Shown here: positions 7,683 through 15,943 of the stretch, in pieces | How positions within the stretch are numbered: the stretch's first letter is position 1 | Layout of the letters: each line of letters starts with the position of its first letter | From: Lachnospiraceae bacterium | GTDB lineage: Bacteria; Bacillota; Clostridia; Lachnospirales; Lachnospiraceae | Assembly (NCBI GenBank): GCA_017936785.1 | Contig: JAGBEV010000017.1 | Location: forward strand, 1-37,820 | Length of the DNA stretch: 37,820 nucleotides | Direction of reading: 5' to 3' | The notes under the pieces: model-generated | Told to the model about the DNA's origin: nothing | The model's database searches: none | Seen by the model: only the letters and a program-made list of their open reading frames with translations | Made by a program: the position numbers and the translations under genes

Positions 7683-8840
7683 TTATTTAACATACTTAAT
7701 GGAATAAGAACCGCTATAATCTGCATAACTCTTATTGATCTTGATATAATAAGTTCCCTTTTTCAGTTTCTTTTTAGAACTGATTCCACCGGTACCAGTC
7801 TTCATATAAATGGTATCTCCGATCAGAGTATAATTCTTGTTGGCAGGAATTACCTGTAATCTCAAAGAAGAAGTACCAGTACATTTAGCAGTATAGCTTA
7901 ACTTTAATTTTGCTTTTTTGGTCAGTTTGATCTTAAACCAGTCAGCCTTTGCAGTACCCTCAGATAATGCAACCATACCCTTCACTGTCTTCTTTTTCTT
8001 GAGAGTCTTTGCCTTGGCTTTGGAAGCACCACTCTGATCCTTTACCTTTGTTACAGTAGCCTTTAACTGATATGGAGAACTGCTGCTAGTTGCAACATAA
8101 TAAGTTCCCTTTTTCAGTGCATAAATTTCAAAGTACTGATTACCGGAATACATATATGGGTCATCCAGTGTGATCTTATTGCTGTCACAAAGATTCAGTG
8201 AAAGGTTACTTGCTGTACCATCATATGTAGAATAGGAATTACCAAACAAGGTAACTAAGCTGTCAGACTCCAGCACTAACTTGTGATAATTTGTCACTGT
8301 GCTGTCTCCAGTATAAATTGCCTGATACGTATCATTGATCGTTACCTCTGCACCTGAGTAAGCATATGCTCCAACTGCGATAACAGAACCGTTATCCGGC
8401 ACGCTCCATCTCCAGTTAAATTTCAGATAATAGGTTCCGGCTGCAGTAATGGTATATGACTTAGAAAGCGTCAGATAAGAAGAACTCAGAAAATCTGAAC
8501 TTCCTACCTTCATGGTACATGCCTGGTCACTGTACAAAGCCACATCCACACTGTCAGACAATCCTGTAGCTGCAGCTGCTAAAGTCAATACACCCTTATA
8601 ATCCATCTGGATTGGGATAAGCTTTGCTGTTGATTCAACGGTTGCGGAAGCATTGTCTCCCTTTCCTGGAAGGTTAACAGATACCGTAGCTGCTGTAGGC
8701 ACTGTTGCGTAATCTGTAACACGGGTAGGAACCAATACTCCTTCTGTTGTTGCTGCCTTTACAGATGCTCCTGCCAGTACACTGACTGCCATAGCACATA
8801 CCGTAACTACAGACACTACTGTTTTTTTTAACTTATTCAT
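7683..8840 (-). CDS. Secreted PPC-like beta-sandwich surface protein
   Basis: This 385-residue protein has a clear Sec signal peptide (basic MNKLKK, hydrophobic core to about residue 25, AxA-type site near GASVKA). The mature part is Ser/Thr/Tyr-rich with beta-sandwich units of the bacterial pre-peptidase C-terminal (PPC) type. Similar segments ending in GTYYLKFN, GTYYVATS and GTYYIKIN mark three repeats, at about residues 140, 245 and 365; a Lys-rich linker lies near residue 280. There is no LPxTG, S-layer homology or membrane anchor, so it is probably released or loosely wall-bound. The function is unknown; sugar or protein binding is a guess. It is a single-gene unit with a promoter at 8908-8936. 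Confidence 0.75.
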   Translation of the reverse strand: MNKLKKTVVSVVTVCAMAVSVLAGASVKAATTEGVLVPTRVTDYATVPTAATVSVNLPGKGDNASATVESTAKLIPIQMDYKGVLTLAAAATGLSDSVDVALYSDQACTMKVGSSDFLSSSYLTLSKSYTITAAGTYYLKFNWRWSVPDNGSVIAVGAYAYSGAEVTINDTYQAIYTGDSTVTNYHKLVLESDSLVTLFGNSYSTYDGTASNLSLNLCDSNKITLDDPYMYSGNQYFEIYALKKGTYYVATSSSSPYQLKATVTKVKDQSGASKAKAKTLKKKKTVKGMVALSEGTAKADWFKIKLTKKAKLKLSYTAKCTGTSSLRLQVIPANKNYTLIGDTIYMKTGTGGISSKKKLKKGTYYIKINKSYADYSGSYSIKYVK

Positions 8841-8907
8841 TCATATCCTCCTTCTGCATATTCATGCGTTTCAATTGAAGCTGTTATAATCCAGCTACAT
8901 TAAAACT

Positions 8908-8936
8908 ATATTATCAGATTTTTTTTCATTTGAAAA
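8908..8936 (-). promoter_or_regulatory. Promoter of the secreted protein gene
   Basis: On the minus strand TTTTCA (8931-8936) and TAATAT (8908-8913) are spaced by 17 nt, about 70 nt before the ATG. An AT-rich stretch lies upstream. Each box matches the sigma-A consensus at four of six positions. Confidence 0.45.
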
Positions 8937-8981
8937 TAGTTTTGTTAAAATTTTACTTTACCCATATCTGGAATGTACTGG

Positions 8982-9023
8982 AAAAAGAAAAAGCCGTAAG
9001 ACAGATCACTCTGTTTTACGACT
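8982..9023 (-). terminator. Terminator of tRNA-Gln
   Basis: On the minus strand an imperfect 14-bp stem (arms 9010-9023 and 8992-9005) is followed by TTTTTCTTTTTCC. It begins 9 nt after the 3' end of the tRNA and closes a single-tRNA transcript. Confidence 0.85.
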
Positions 9024-9031
9024 TTCTTTAG

Positions 9032-9103
9032 CTGGGCTACAAGGATTCGAACCTTGAAATGCTGGAGTCAGAGTCCAGTGCCTTACCGTTTGGCGATAGC
9101 CCA
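9032..9103 (-). tRNA. tRNA-Gln (anticodon CTG)
   Basis: A 72-nt cloverleaf reads from 9103 down to 9032. The acceptor stem is TGGGCTA/TAGCCCA, the D-arm carries AAACGGT, the anticodon stem CTGGA/TCCAG encloses the loop CTCTGAC (anticodon CTG), and the T-arm is CAAGG-TTCGAAT-CCTTG. The discriminator is G and no CCA is encoded. It reads CAG codons for glutamine. It stands alone with its own promoter and terminator. Confidence 0.96.
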
Positions 9104-9144
9104 GTATCATGCACCTGTGTTGTTTTCCCTCACAAGCCTTGCTT

Positions 9145-9173
9145 AGTATATAATACTTTTTTTCATTTTGCAA
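9145..9173 (-). promoter_or_regulatory. Promoter of tRNA-Gln
   Basis: TTGCAA (9168-9173) and TATACT (9145-9150) on the minus strand are 17 nt apart, ending about 40 nt before the tRNA 5' end. Both boxes are close to the sigma-A consensus. Confidence 0.8.
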
Positions 9174-9215
9174 GTACTTTTTTAAAATTTTTTCATTTTT
9201 TTCATCCCTGAAGGA

Positions 9216-9251
9216 AAAGCTCCTGTTTTTCTGCCGTTTTACAGGAGCTTT
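9216..9251 (-). terminator. Terminator of the znuCB-methyltransferase operon
   Basis: An 11-bp perfect stem (AAAGCTCCTGT 9216-9226, ACAGGAGCTTT 9241-9251) is followed by TTTTCC on the minus strand. It overlaps the last codons of the methyltransferase/MTHFR gene, whose stop is at 9239-9241. Confidence 0.88.
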
Positions 9252-11098
9252 AACTGCTTTACTATCTTTTCAATCAATGCAATCCGTTGGAATGGAGTGA
9301 TCAGATAGAATCCGTCTACATATGGTCCGATTTCTTTTGCAATGGCTGTAACGATTTTTACAGCCAAAGCCTCTCCCTCTTCCCTGTTTTTTCCTTCATA
9401 AAGCTGAATTATCTGCTGGTCTACATGGATACCTGCAATTTCATGCTCCATGAAACAGGCATTCTTATGGCTGACTACCGGCATCAGTCCCCCCAGCAGC
9501 TTGACAGGAAGTTCTTCCCTGGCACGTTTCAGGTTGTCCAGTCCTTCCCTTGACATAACCGGCTGGGTAAACAGTACATTGACTCCATTTTCTATTTTTT
9601 TCTTCGCATGATTGATCTGACTGTCAAAATTTACTGCATTGACATTTAACGCCCCACAGACCTGAAAAGGATTTCTGGTAAAGGTAGTCTCATTTAATGT
9701 ATTGATATGTCTTGCCAAAACAGCAGAATTATAACTAAATAATGTTTTTACCTCCTGACGCTGTGCAACCGGCACAGGATCACCAGTTACCGCCAGCACA
9801 TTATTGACTCCCTCCACATTTAGACCTAATAAAAGTGCCTTTGTAGCATTAATGTTCCTGTCACGGCAGGTCATATGCGGAATTGCCGTCAATTTTAATT
9901 CGCGGCTGACTTTACATGCCAGAATACTGCTGTCAATACGCGCCCGGGCAATGGGACAGTCTGCAATATCAATGGCGTCCACACCAGCCTGTTTGTAACG
10001 TGCCGCTCCCTCCATAAAATTTTCTATATCCGGTGTAACTGGAGGATCCAGCTCTACTACAATAACTTTCTCTCCTTGGTTTAACTTGGCAGCAAAATCA
10101 TTTTTCGGATTGCCCTGCGCCATTCTGGCACCACTTTGTTCCACATCAAAATCTGCTTTTTCCAGTGCTGCTTCCTCCCATGGAACGACTCCTGAAACGG
10201 GCTCCTGCTCCAAAAGCTGTGCAATCTTTCTGATATAAGATGGCTCTGTACCACAGCAGCCCCCCACAATCGCAACACCCTCCCTGGCAATTTCATGAAT
10301 CGTTTCTGCAAAGTAAATGGGATTGTCAGCATAAAGGGTACGGTTAGATACCATAGTAGGATATCCGGCATTCGGCATTACAGATACATATTTATAACAG
10401 TGTTCCAAATCCAGTTTTTGAATCAGCTCCAATAAATGCTTAGGACCTGATATACAATTAAAGCCAATGGCGTCAACGGATCTCATCTGCTGCAGCTGAT
10501 AAAACAGACTTCTGCCATAGCACCCTCCTCTGGTAAAGCCCTCAGGAGATACCCCAAAGGATATCAGCACGAAAGCATCCTCCGCCTTTTCTTTTATGTA
10601 TGAAGTAATCTGTTCCAGATTGTCAGGACTGTCAAAGGTCTCAAAAATAAAATGTCTTGCTCCACATTCCAGAAAAACATCCACCAGCTCCCGATATTCC
10701 TCAAAACCTTCTGAATCTTCCGAAATGCTGATCGGTCCGATATCAGCAAATACATAATGCTCCTCCAGAATATCCTTCTGACCGGATGCCTCCTTTGATC
10801 TATTTTCAAATGCCAGTGTTTCCTGATACGCCAGCTTCCATCCCTGAATAATGATTTCATAAATGGTTTCTTTCGGCAGCCCGAGACCAGCTTCATTTGC
10901 CCCAAACGTATTTGTCTTAATAGCTGTTGCTCCAGCCTCCAGATACTCCCGGTGAATCTTTTTGATCCAGTCCGGATGTGTAAGATTCAGAATTTCACAA
11001 CAATGATCTATAGAATCCGGATATCTTTTACTGACATAGGTACCCATCGCTCCATCAAATAACAACGGCTTTTTTTTCAAAAAATCCTGTATTTTCAT
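9239..11098 (-). CDS. yitJ: Bifunctional homocysteine S-methyltransferase / methylenetetrahydrofolate reductase
   Basis: The 619-residue fusion carries a zinc-dependent homocysteine methyltransferase (residues about 1-300) and a methylenetetrahydrofolate reductase TIM barrel (about 330-619), as in B. subtilis YitJ. Zinc ligands are visible as C215 (GFNCISG) and C281/C282 (VGGCCGTEP). The MTHFR part shows VELDPP and the flavin-site stretch VTGDPVP. Together they reduce methylene-THF and move a methyl group to homocysteine to make methionine; the methyl donor of the first domain is not certain. It lies 35 nt downstream of the zinc-type ABC permease with no promoter between, so it shares the znuC promoter at 12709-12737. 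No SAM or cobalamin riboswitch is visible upstream. Confidence 0.93.
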   Translation of the reverse strand: MKIQDFLKKKPLLFDGAMGTYVSKRYPDSIDHCCEILNLTHPDWIKKIHREYLEAGATAIKTNTFGANEAGLGLPKETIYEIIIQGWKLAYQETLAFENRSKEASGQKDILEEHYVFADIGPISISEDSEGFEEYRELVDVFLECGARHFIFETFDSPDNLEQITSYIKEKAEDAFVLISFGVSPEGFTRGGCYGRSLFYQLQQMRSVDAIGFNCISGPKHLLELIQKLDLEHCYKYVSVMPNAGYPTMVSNRTLYADNPIYFAETIHEIAREGVAIVGGCCGTEPSYIRKIAQLLEQEPVSGVVPWEEAALEKADFDVEQSGARMAQGNPKNDFAAKLNQGEKVIVVELDPPVTPDIENFMEGAARYKQAGVDAIDIADCPIARARIDSSILACKVSRELKLTAIPHMTCRDRNINATKALLLGLNVEGVNNVLAVTGDPVPVAQRQEVKTLFSYNSAVLARHINTLNETTFTRNPFQVCGALNVNAVNFDSQINHAKKKIENGVNVLFTQPVMSREGLDNLKRAREELPVKLLGGLMPVVSHKNACFMEHEIAGIHVDQQIIQLYEGKNREEGEALAVKIVTAIAKEIGPYVDGFYLITPFQRIALIEKIVKQLKLL

Positions 11099-11133
11099 GT
11101 ATTTACTCTCCGTTCTCCCGTATTACAATTTTT

Positions 11134-11955
11134 TTATTTTACCAGTTCCTTTGCCTTCTGTATAAGAAAGAAGATAAAAAAGGCTGCCAGATTCACAAGC
11201 ACTACACTGGCACCTGCCGGGGTTGAAAACAAGTAGGATGCCACCATTCCGATACAAAAACAGACAACGGCTAATATTCCAGAAGAAATCACTACGGCAC
11301 GAAAGCTCTTAAACAGCCGCATGGAAGTCAATGCCGGAAAAATCACCAGACTGGAAATCAGCATAGCCCCCATCATCTGCATTCCCAATACAATAGTAAC
11401 GGCTGTCAGAATGGCAATCATCGTGTTGAAAAAAGTTACTCTGACTCCGGTTGCCCTGGAAAAACTTTCATCAAATGTAACTGCAAAAATATTGTGATAA
11501 CAAAATATAAATAAAAGCAGTACAGCGACAGATAGAATCACACTCAGAATCACGTCTTCCTGCGTCATTGCCAGAATACTCCCAAACATATAACTACACA
11601 CATCTGTGGTCATTCCTGTTGTCAGTGCAGTTACCGATACACCAATCGCCAAAGCAGATGCAGACATAGCCGCTATCGCTGCATCACTCTTCATCACACC
11701 ATTCTCTGTCATCCGGAGCAAAAAGAACGCTGCCAGAACTACCACTGGAATAGACAGCTTTAATGGAGCCACACCGCATGCCACAGCAATGGACAATGCA
11801 CCATAGGATACATGAGACAGACCATCTCCGATCATGGAATACTGTTTCAGAACCAGGCTCACACCAAGCAACGCTGCACACAGCGATACAAGAATCCCTA
11901 CAATAAATGCTCTTATCATAAACGGATAAGATAACATTTGTAATAATATATCCAT
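11134..11955 (-). CDS. znuB: Metal ABC transporter permease, ZnuB family
   Basis: The 273-residue protein is almost entirely hydrophobic with about eight membrane helices, and matches the ABC-3 family of zinc, manganese and iron permeases (LVLKQYSMIGDGLSHVSYGA near residue 35 is the family's conserved patch). It forms the membrane channel for the ATPase encoded 15 nt upstream. No substrate-binding lipoprotein lies in the cluster, so the partner must be elsewhere. Zinc is favoured because the next gene is a zinc-dependent methyltransferase, but manganese cannot be excluded from the sequence. Confidence 0.88.
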   Translation of the reverse strand: MDILLQMLSYPFMIRAFIVGILVSLCAALLGVSLVLKQYSMIGDGLSHVSYGALSIAVACGVAPLKLSIPVVVLAAFFLLRMTENGVMKSDAAIAAMSASALAIGVSVTALTTGMTTDVCSYMFGSILAMTQEDVILSVILSVAVLLLFIFCYHNIFAVTFDESFSRATGVRVTFFNTMIAILTAVTIVLGMQMMGAMLISSLVIFPALTSMRLFKSFRAVVISSGILAVVCFCIGMVASYLFSTPAGASVVLVNLAAFFIFFLIQKAKELVK

Positions 11956-11970
11956 CTTTCGCCTCCATCT

Positions 11971-12672
11971 CTATTTTTTAAAAATAGCTGCATAATCAGA
12001 ATCCATATATTCCTCTACTGTTCCAAAAAAATAACCTCTGTCATTGATATGAAGCAGTTTGTCTGCGTACTTTACGGCATTTTGCAGGTCATGGGTGACC
12101 ATAACGATTGTCATCCCCTCCTGATTCAGCATTTCCAGATTTTTATACAATGTCTGCGCTGCCACAGGGTCCAATCCGGTTACCGGCTCATCCAGCACCA
12201 GTATCCTGTCCGCCGCACACAATGCCCTTGCCAGAAGAACTCTTTGCTGCTGACCACCGGAAAGCTCTCCATAACATCTTTTCTGTAACTCAAGAATTCC
12301 CAGCTTTTTCAGATTATTTTTTGCCTCTTTCTTCTCCTTTGCTGTATAAAAAGGTCTGAAATGCATATCACTTAAAAATCCGGACAACACCACCTCCATC
12401 ACACTGACCGGGAAATGCCGCTGTATCTGGGACTGCTGAGGGAGGTAACCGATTGCCCCCTTATTCAGTACCGGATTCACTTCAATCTTCCCACTGACCG
12501 GTTTGATCAGTCCCAGCAAGGATTTGATCAGGGTACTTTTTCCAGAACCATTCTCCCCCACTACACAGATATACTCTCCCTGCACAGCCTGAAAGTTAAA
12601 ATGTTCGATTATCGCTTTGTTTTCATAGCCAAGACCTGCGTCCTGACAGGAAATTAACCATTCTTTATTCAC
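11971..12672 (-). CDS. znuC: Metal ABC transporter ATP-binding protein, ZnuC family (GTG start)
   Basis: The 233-residue ATPase has Walker A GENGSGKST (near residue 40), Q-loop YLPQQS, signature LSGGQQQR, Walker B ILVLDEP and the switch histidine in MVTHD. It resembles ZnuC and the other ATPases of the metal-uptake family. It starts at a GTG (12670-12672) with AGGAGG 7 nt upstream. It heads a three-gene operon (ATPase, permease, homocysteine methyltransferase/MTHFR) under a near-consensus promoter. No Zur-type palindrome was found in the spacer. Confidence 0.88.
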   Translation of the reverse strand: MNKEWLISCQDAGLGYENKAIIEHFNFQAVQGEYICVVGENGSGKSTLIKSLLGLIKPVSGKIEVNPVLNKGAIGYLPQQSQIQRHFPVSVMEVVLSGFLSDMHFRPFYTAKEKKEAKNNLKKLGILELQKRCYGELSGGQQQRVLLARALCAADRILVLDEPVTGLDPVAAQTLYKNLEMLNQEGMTIVMVTHDLQNAVKYADKLLHINDRGYFFGTVEEYMDSDYAAIFKK

Positions 12673-12708
12673 TTGAGACCTCCTCAGACCAATTTGAAAA
12701 CTTTTTTC

Positions 12709-12737
12709 ATTTTACTGACAAGCCATGTTTTTGTCAA
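12709..12737 (-). promoter_or_regulatory. Strong sigma-A promoter of the znuCB operon
   Basis: On the minus strand a perfect TTGACA (12732-12737) and TAAAAT (12709-12714) are separated by 17 nt, ending 36 nt before the GTG start. The -35 overlaps a weaker plus-strand -35-like TTGTCA (12731-12736) paired with TACAAA (12753-12758), which could serve the divergent DUF3892 gene. Confidence 0.85.
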
Positions 12738-12840
12738 GTTTCTGATAGCTGATACAAAAATGGTAAAGCTCTGTCAAAAAGAATAATTCCTTTCTAACAT
12801 GAGATACTATTTCTATAGCCCAGTTAGAAAGGAGTTTTAT

Positions 12841-13155
12841 ATGAATCAAAAAGAAAGCCGATTTGCAGCAGCATTGGCAATGAGCGCGCTGGATGACATT
12901 CCTACGCCTTCCTCCAATGCCAAAAATATTGTAGCATTATTAAAAGAACATGGAACAGTCTCCGGTTATCAGCTCTCAGATGGCCGGACTGTATCCAAAG
13001 AAGAGGGAGTCGCCCTTGCCCGAAATGGAGAAATCGCCGGAGTAGGCATTGCCCACCGCAAGGGAACAGAATATCTAAAATCTCTTCCTGATGGCACGGA
13101 AGACAACAATCTCAGTCATCTTCCTACCATATCAGGAAAGTCATCCGAACGATAG
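12841..13155 (+). CDS. DUF3892 small protein
   Basis: The 104-residue protein contains a DUF3892-like core in its second half: YQLSDGRTVSKEEGVALARNG then IAGVGIA and a GTEYLKSLPDG end. I start it at 12841 because AGAAAGGAG precedes that ATG; the reading from 12799 adds 14 residues with no ribosome site. DUF3892 proteins are small, soluble and of unknown function. It is divergent from znuC and convergent with exoA, 23 nt apart. Confidence 0.75.
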   Translation: MNQKESRFAAALAMSALDDIPTPSSNAKNIVALLKEHGTVSGYQLSDGRTVSKEEGVALARNGEIAGVGIAHRKGTEYLKSLPDGTEDNNLSHLPTISGKSSER

Positions 13156-13178
13156 CTTTTGTTTGTGAGGGGCTGCAT

Positions 13179-13937
13179 TTACTGCCAATTAATGTCAAGT
13201 TCCACAGGACAATGGTCGGAGCCCATCACCTCCGTGTGAATTGCCGCCCCTTGCAGTTTATCTATCAGCGATGCAGAAGTCAGGAAATAATCAATACGCC
13301 AGCCTGCATTTTTTGCCCTGGCAGAAAAGCGGTAGGACCACCAGGAATAGATTCCTGTCTGTTCTGGATAAAAATACCGAAAAGTATCAATAAAACCTGA
13401 TTCCAGAAGCTGGGTAAATTTTTCTCTCTCCTGGTCAGAAAATCCTGCACTCTTATGATTTGTTTTAGGATTTTTTAAATCAATTTCCTGATGTGCCACA
13501 TTCATATCCCCGCAGACGATTACCGGCTTTGTCTCCTCCAATTTCTTCAAATAGTTCCGGAAAGCATCTTCCCACTCCATCCGGTATGGCAGCCGCGCCA
13601 GTTCGTTCTGTGAATTTGGAGTATACACCGTTACCATATAAAATTCTTCATATTCCAGTGTTATGACTCTTCCCTCCTGGTCATGCTCCTCGATTCCCAT
13701 TCCATACAAAACCTGTAACGGTTCTTTTTTTGTAAATACAGCAGTTCCGGAATATCCCTTTTTGACTGCATAATTCCAGTACTGAAAATACCCAGGCAAA
13801 TCCAGTTCGATCTGCCCATCCTGCAGTTTACTCTCCTGAATGCAGAAAATATCCGCATCCACTTCTTTAAAATAATCTAAAAACCCCTTATTTACACAGG
13901 CACGAAGCCCATTCACATTCCATGATACCAATTTCAT
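13179..13937 (-). CDS. exoA: Exodeoxyribonuclease III (AP endonuclease)
   Basis: This 252-residue protein is a full-length ExoIII/APE1-type nuclease of base-excision repair; it cuts DNA 5' to abasic sites and trims 3' ends. Visible family motifs are SWNVNGLRA at the start, the metal ligand E in CIQESKL (near residue 35), VYTPNS, CGDMNVAHQEIDL, RIDYFL and the terminal SDHCPVELDI with the catalytic D-H pair. It stands alone, with a TATGAT -10-like box upstream near 13977 but no clear -35. Another repair gene of the same pathway (nth) lies 13 kb away in the window. Confidence 0.96.
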   Translation of the reverse strand: MKLVSWNVNGLRACVNKGFLDYFKEVDADIFCIQESKLQDGQIELDLPGYFQYWNYAVKKGYSGTAVFTKKEPLQVLYGMGIEEHDQEGRVITLEYEEFYMVTVYTPNSQNELARLPYRMEWEDAFRNYLKKLEETKPVIVCGDMNVAHQEIDLKNPKTNHKSAGFSDQEREKFTQLLESGFIDTFRYFYPEQTGIYSWWSYRFSARAKNAGWRIDYFLTSASLIDKLQGAAIHTEVMGSDHCPVELDINWQ

Positions 13938-14026
13938 TTCCAGTCTTTTCCTTTCTTTTAATGTTTAATCATATATATCATACATGTTTTCTGCGAAAAA
14001 GACGATACTTTACCATACATTTCCAT

Positions 14027-14911
14027 TCATTTCCTGACAATCTGGCAGTAATGCTCCAGAACATGGTTATACAGCGTCCGTACTGCGGGAGCCATAAACT
14101 CTGGATTTAAGGTGGCAATGCCAATAATCCGGTAGGCATCCGGCTTTACGGGATAGCAGTCTACCTCATAAGGAATATCATTCATGACCATTTCCGGCAT
14201 GAGGCAGATTCCAAATCCGTTTGCCACCATGGCGATCGTGGACAGATCATCTACCACATGATAGTTTGACTGGACATTTAATGAATTTTCTTTCAAAAAA
14301 TTCTGAATATCTGCATCGGTACACTCCCTCTGTGTCACAAACTGATGATTTCTCATCTCGTCTATTTCCATATAAGCAGAGTCCTTTTGCTTCACGGTTC
14401 CTTTTGGCACCACGCATAAAAGCGGGTCTTTGTACAAAGGCTCAATCGGGATATCTGCCGCACTGGATACCGAAAGAAATCCCAGATCTACTACACCATT
14501 TTTTATCCAGTATGCCACATCATCATAGGTTCCCTGGAATACCTCAATACGAATCCCCGGATATTCTTTCTGAAAGGAATGCATGATATCCGGAAGCCAG
14601 TTGGTACATACGCTGGAAAAGCAGCCAATCTTCACCTTTCCCTGCTTTAATCCATTAAACTCTGCAATTGCCTGCTGCAGGCTTTCATCACTGTTTAATA
14701 CTGCATTGACATAGGGCAAAAGATGCTCTCCGTAATTAGTCAGTGTTACACCATTTTTACTGCGGTTCAATACAGAAAAACCAAGTTCCCCTTCCATAGA
14801 AGAAATCGCATGGCTGATGGCGGACGGGGTCAGCCCCAGAATATCTGCCGCCTTGCGGAAGCTCCCCTGATCTGCCACTGTTTTAAATACCTGATATGTA
14901 AGTAAAGTCAT
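14027..14911 (-). CDS. LysR-family regulator downstream of the por operon
   Basis: The 294-residue protein has a standard LysR winged helix (LTYQVFKTVADQGSFRKAA, then LTPSAISHAISSMEGELG) and an effector domain. The start at 14911 is preceded by GGGAGG; the longer reading to 14968 runs through a hairpin and is unlikely. It lies 65 nt beyond porB on the same strand, separated by a weak hairpin, so it could be co-transcribed with por and regulate it. LysR-type T-N11-A repeats occur upstream of the por promoter. The ligand is unknown. Confidence 0.87.
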   Translation of the reverse strand: MTLLTYQVFKTVADQGSFRKAADILGLTPSAISHAISSMEGELGFSVLNRSKNGVTLTNYGEHLLPYVNAVLNSDESLQQAIAEFNGLKQGKVKIGCFSSVCTNWLPDIMHSFQKEYPGIRIEVFQGTYDDVAYWIKNGVVDLGFLSVSSAADIPIEPLYKDPLLCVVPKGTVKQKDSAYMEIDEMRNHQFVTQRECTDADIQNFLKENSLNVQSNYHVVDDLSTIAMVANGFGICLMPEMVMNDIPYEVDCYPVKPDAYRIIGIATLNPEFMAPAVRTLYNHVLEHYCQIVRK

Positions 14912-14935
14912 CGCACCCTCCCTCTGTGAATACAA

Positions 14936-14966
14936 GAGCCGCAAAGATAGTATATCCCTGCGGCTC
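14936..14966 (-). terminator. Weak hairpin after porB
   Basis: An 8-bp perfect stem (GAGCCGCA 14936-14943, TGCGGCTC 14959-14966) lies 10 nt after the porB stop. On the minus strand only TTGTATT follows, so it is a poor terminator and may allow part of the transcripts to enter the LysR gene. Confidence 0.4.
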
Positions 14967-14976
14967 ACTTTTTATC

Positions 14977-15918
14977 TTATCTTGCACATTTATACTGCAA
15001 ATCTTCCCAGCGTCTGTCTACCTCAGCCTGGAACTGAGCAATCAGCTCTTCATTTCCCTTCTTAAATAGATGCTTGAAACGTCCCTGTTCTTTCAGGAAA
15101 TCTTCAATCGGAAGCTTTTTCTTTGGCTCATAGGATAAGCTCCATTTTCCATTCTCAACCTCAAACAATGGCCAATAGCAGGTTTCCACTGCCAGTTTAC
15201 AGATTTTCATAATCTCCGCTGTATCATATCTCCAGCCACGCGGACATGGGGTCATCACATTGAGGAAGCAGGCTCCCTCTGTATAGATAGCCTTCTCTGC
15301 CTTTCTGTGCAGGTCTTTGAAATCATTGGTAAAGGTCGTCTGTGCCACATAAGGAACATCGTGGTCAGCAATAATACTTGCCAAATCCTTTCTGTTCTGC
15401 ATTTTACCGGCAGACTGCTTACCAACTGGTGTTGTAGTGGTATCTGCATACATTGGTGTCGCAGAAGAACGCTGGATACCTGTATTCATATAGGCACCAT
15501 TGTCATAACAGACATATACCATATCATGACCACGCTCCATGGCACCAGACAGAGATTGAAAACCGATATCATAGGTACCACCGTCCCCGCCAAAGGTAAT
15601 AAATTTATAAGTCACATCCTCCGGTAATTTGCCGCGCTTTTTTAATGCCTTGTACGCTGTCTCCACTCCACTCAAAGTAGCTCCTGCATTCTCAAAGGCG
15701 TTGTGGATATAGCTGTCCTCCCACGCGGTATAAGGATACATAAAGGAAGATACCTCCAGACAACCGGTAGCATTTCCGATGACTGCCTGGTCTCCCTCAT
15801 GAAGGGCACGAAGCACCGCACGAACTGCAATGGTAGCACCGCAGCCGGCACACATACGATGACCAGGAGCAAGACGCTCCGGCTTATTCATCATGGTCTT
15901 TAAACTATAATCACTCAT
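14977..15918 (-). CDS. porB: Pyruvate:ferredoxin oxidoreductase, beta subunit
   Basis: The 313-residue subunit binds thiamine diphosphate (FGGDGGTYDIGFQSLSGA, the GDG motif near residue 110, and the later CYDNGAYMNTG) and a 4Fe-4S cluster (HRMCAGCGA near residue 20 plus later cysteines). With PorA, C and D it converts pyruvate, CoA and oxidised ferredoxin to acetyl-CoA, CO2 and reduced ferredoxin. The second ATG at 15918 is chosen because GGAGAG precedes it; the first ATG overlaps that site. It is the last gene of porC-D-A-B, 25 nt after porA. Related 2-oxoacid oxidoreductases are possible, but the fit to pyruvate synthase is good. Confidence 0.92.
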   Translation of the reverse strand: MSDYSLKTMMNKPERLAPGHRMCAGCGATIAVRAVLRALHEGDQAVIGNATGCLEVSSFMYPYTAWEDSYIHNAFENAGATLSGVETAYKALKKRGKLPEDVTYKFITFGGDGGTYDIGFQSLSGAMERGHDMVYVCYDNGAYMNTGIQRSSATPMYADTTTTPVGKQSAGKMQNRKDLASIIADHDVPYVAQTTFTNDFKDLHRKAEKAIYTEGACFLNVMTPCPRGWRYDTAEIMKICKLAVETCYWPLFEVENGKWSLSYEPKKKLPIEDFLKEQGRFKHLFKKGNEELIAQFQAEVDRRWEDLQYKCAR

Positions 15919-15943
15919 TTTTATTCTCTCCATTAATCGTAAT

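Noticed and set aside
11099-11133. Possible SAM or cobalamin riboswitch before the methionine enzyme
   Set aside because: Only 35 nt separate it from the permease gene, which cannot hold either element.
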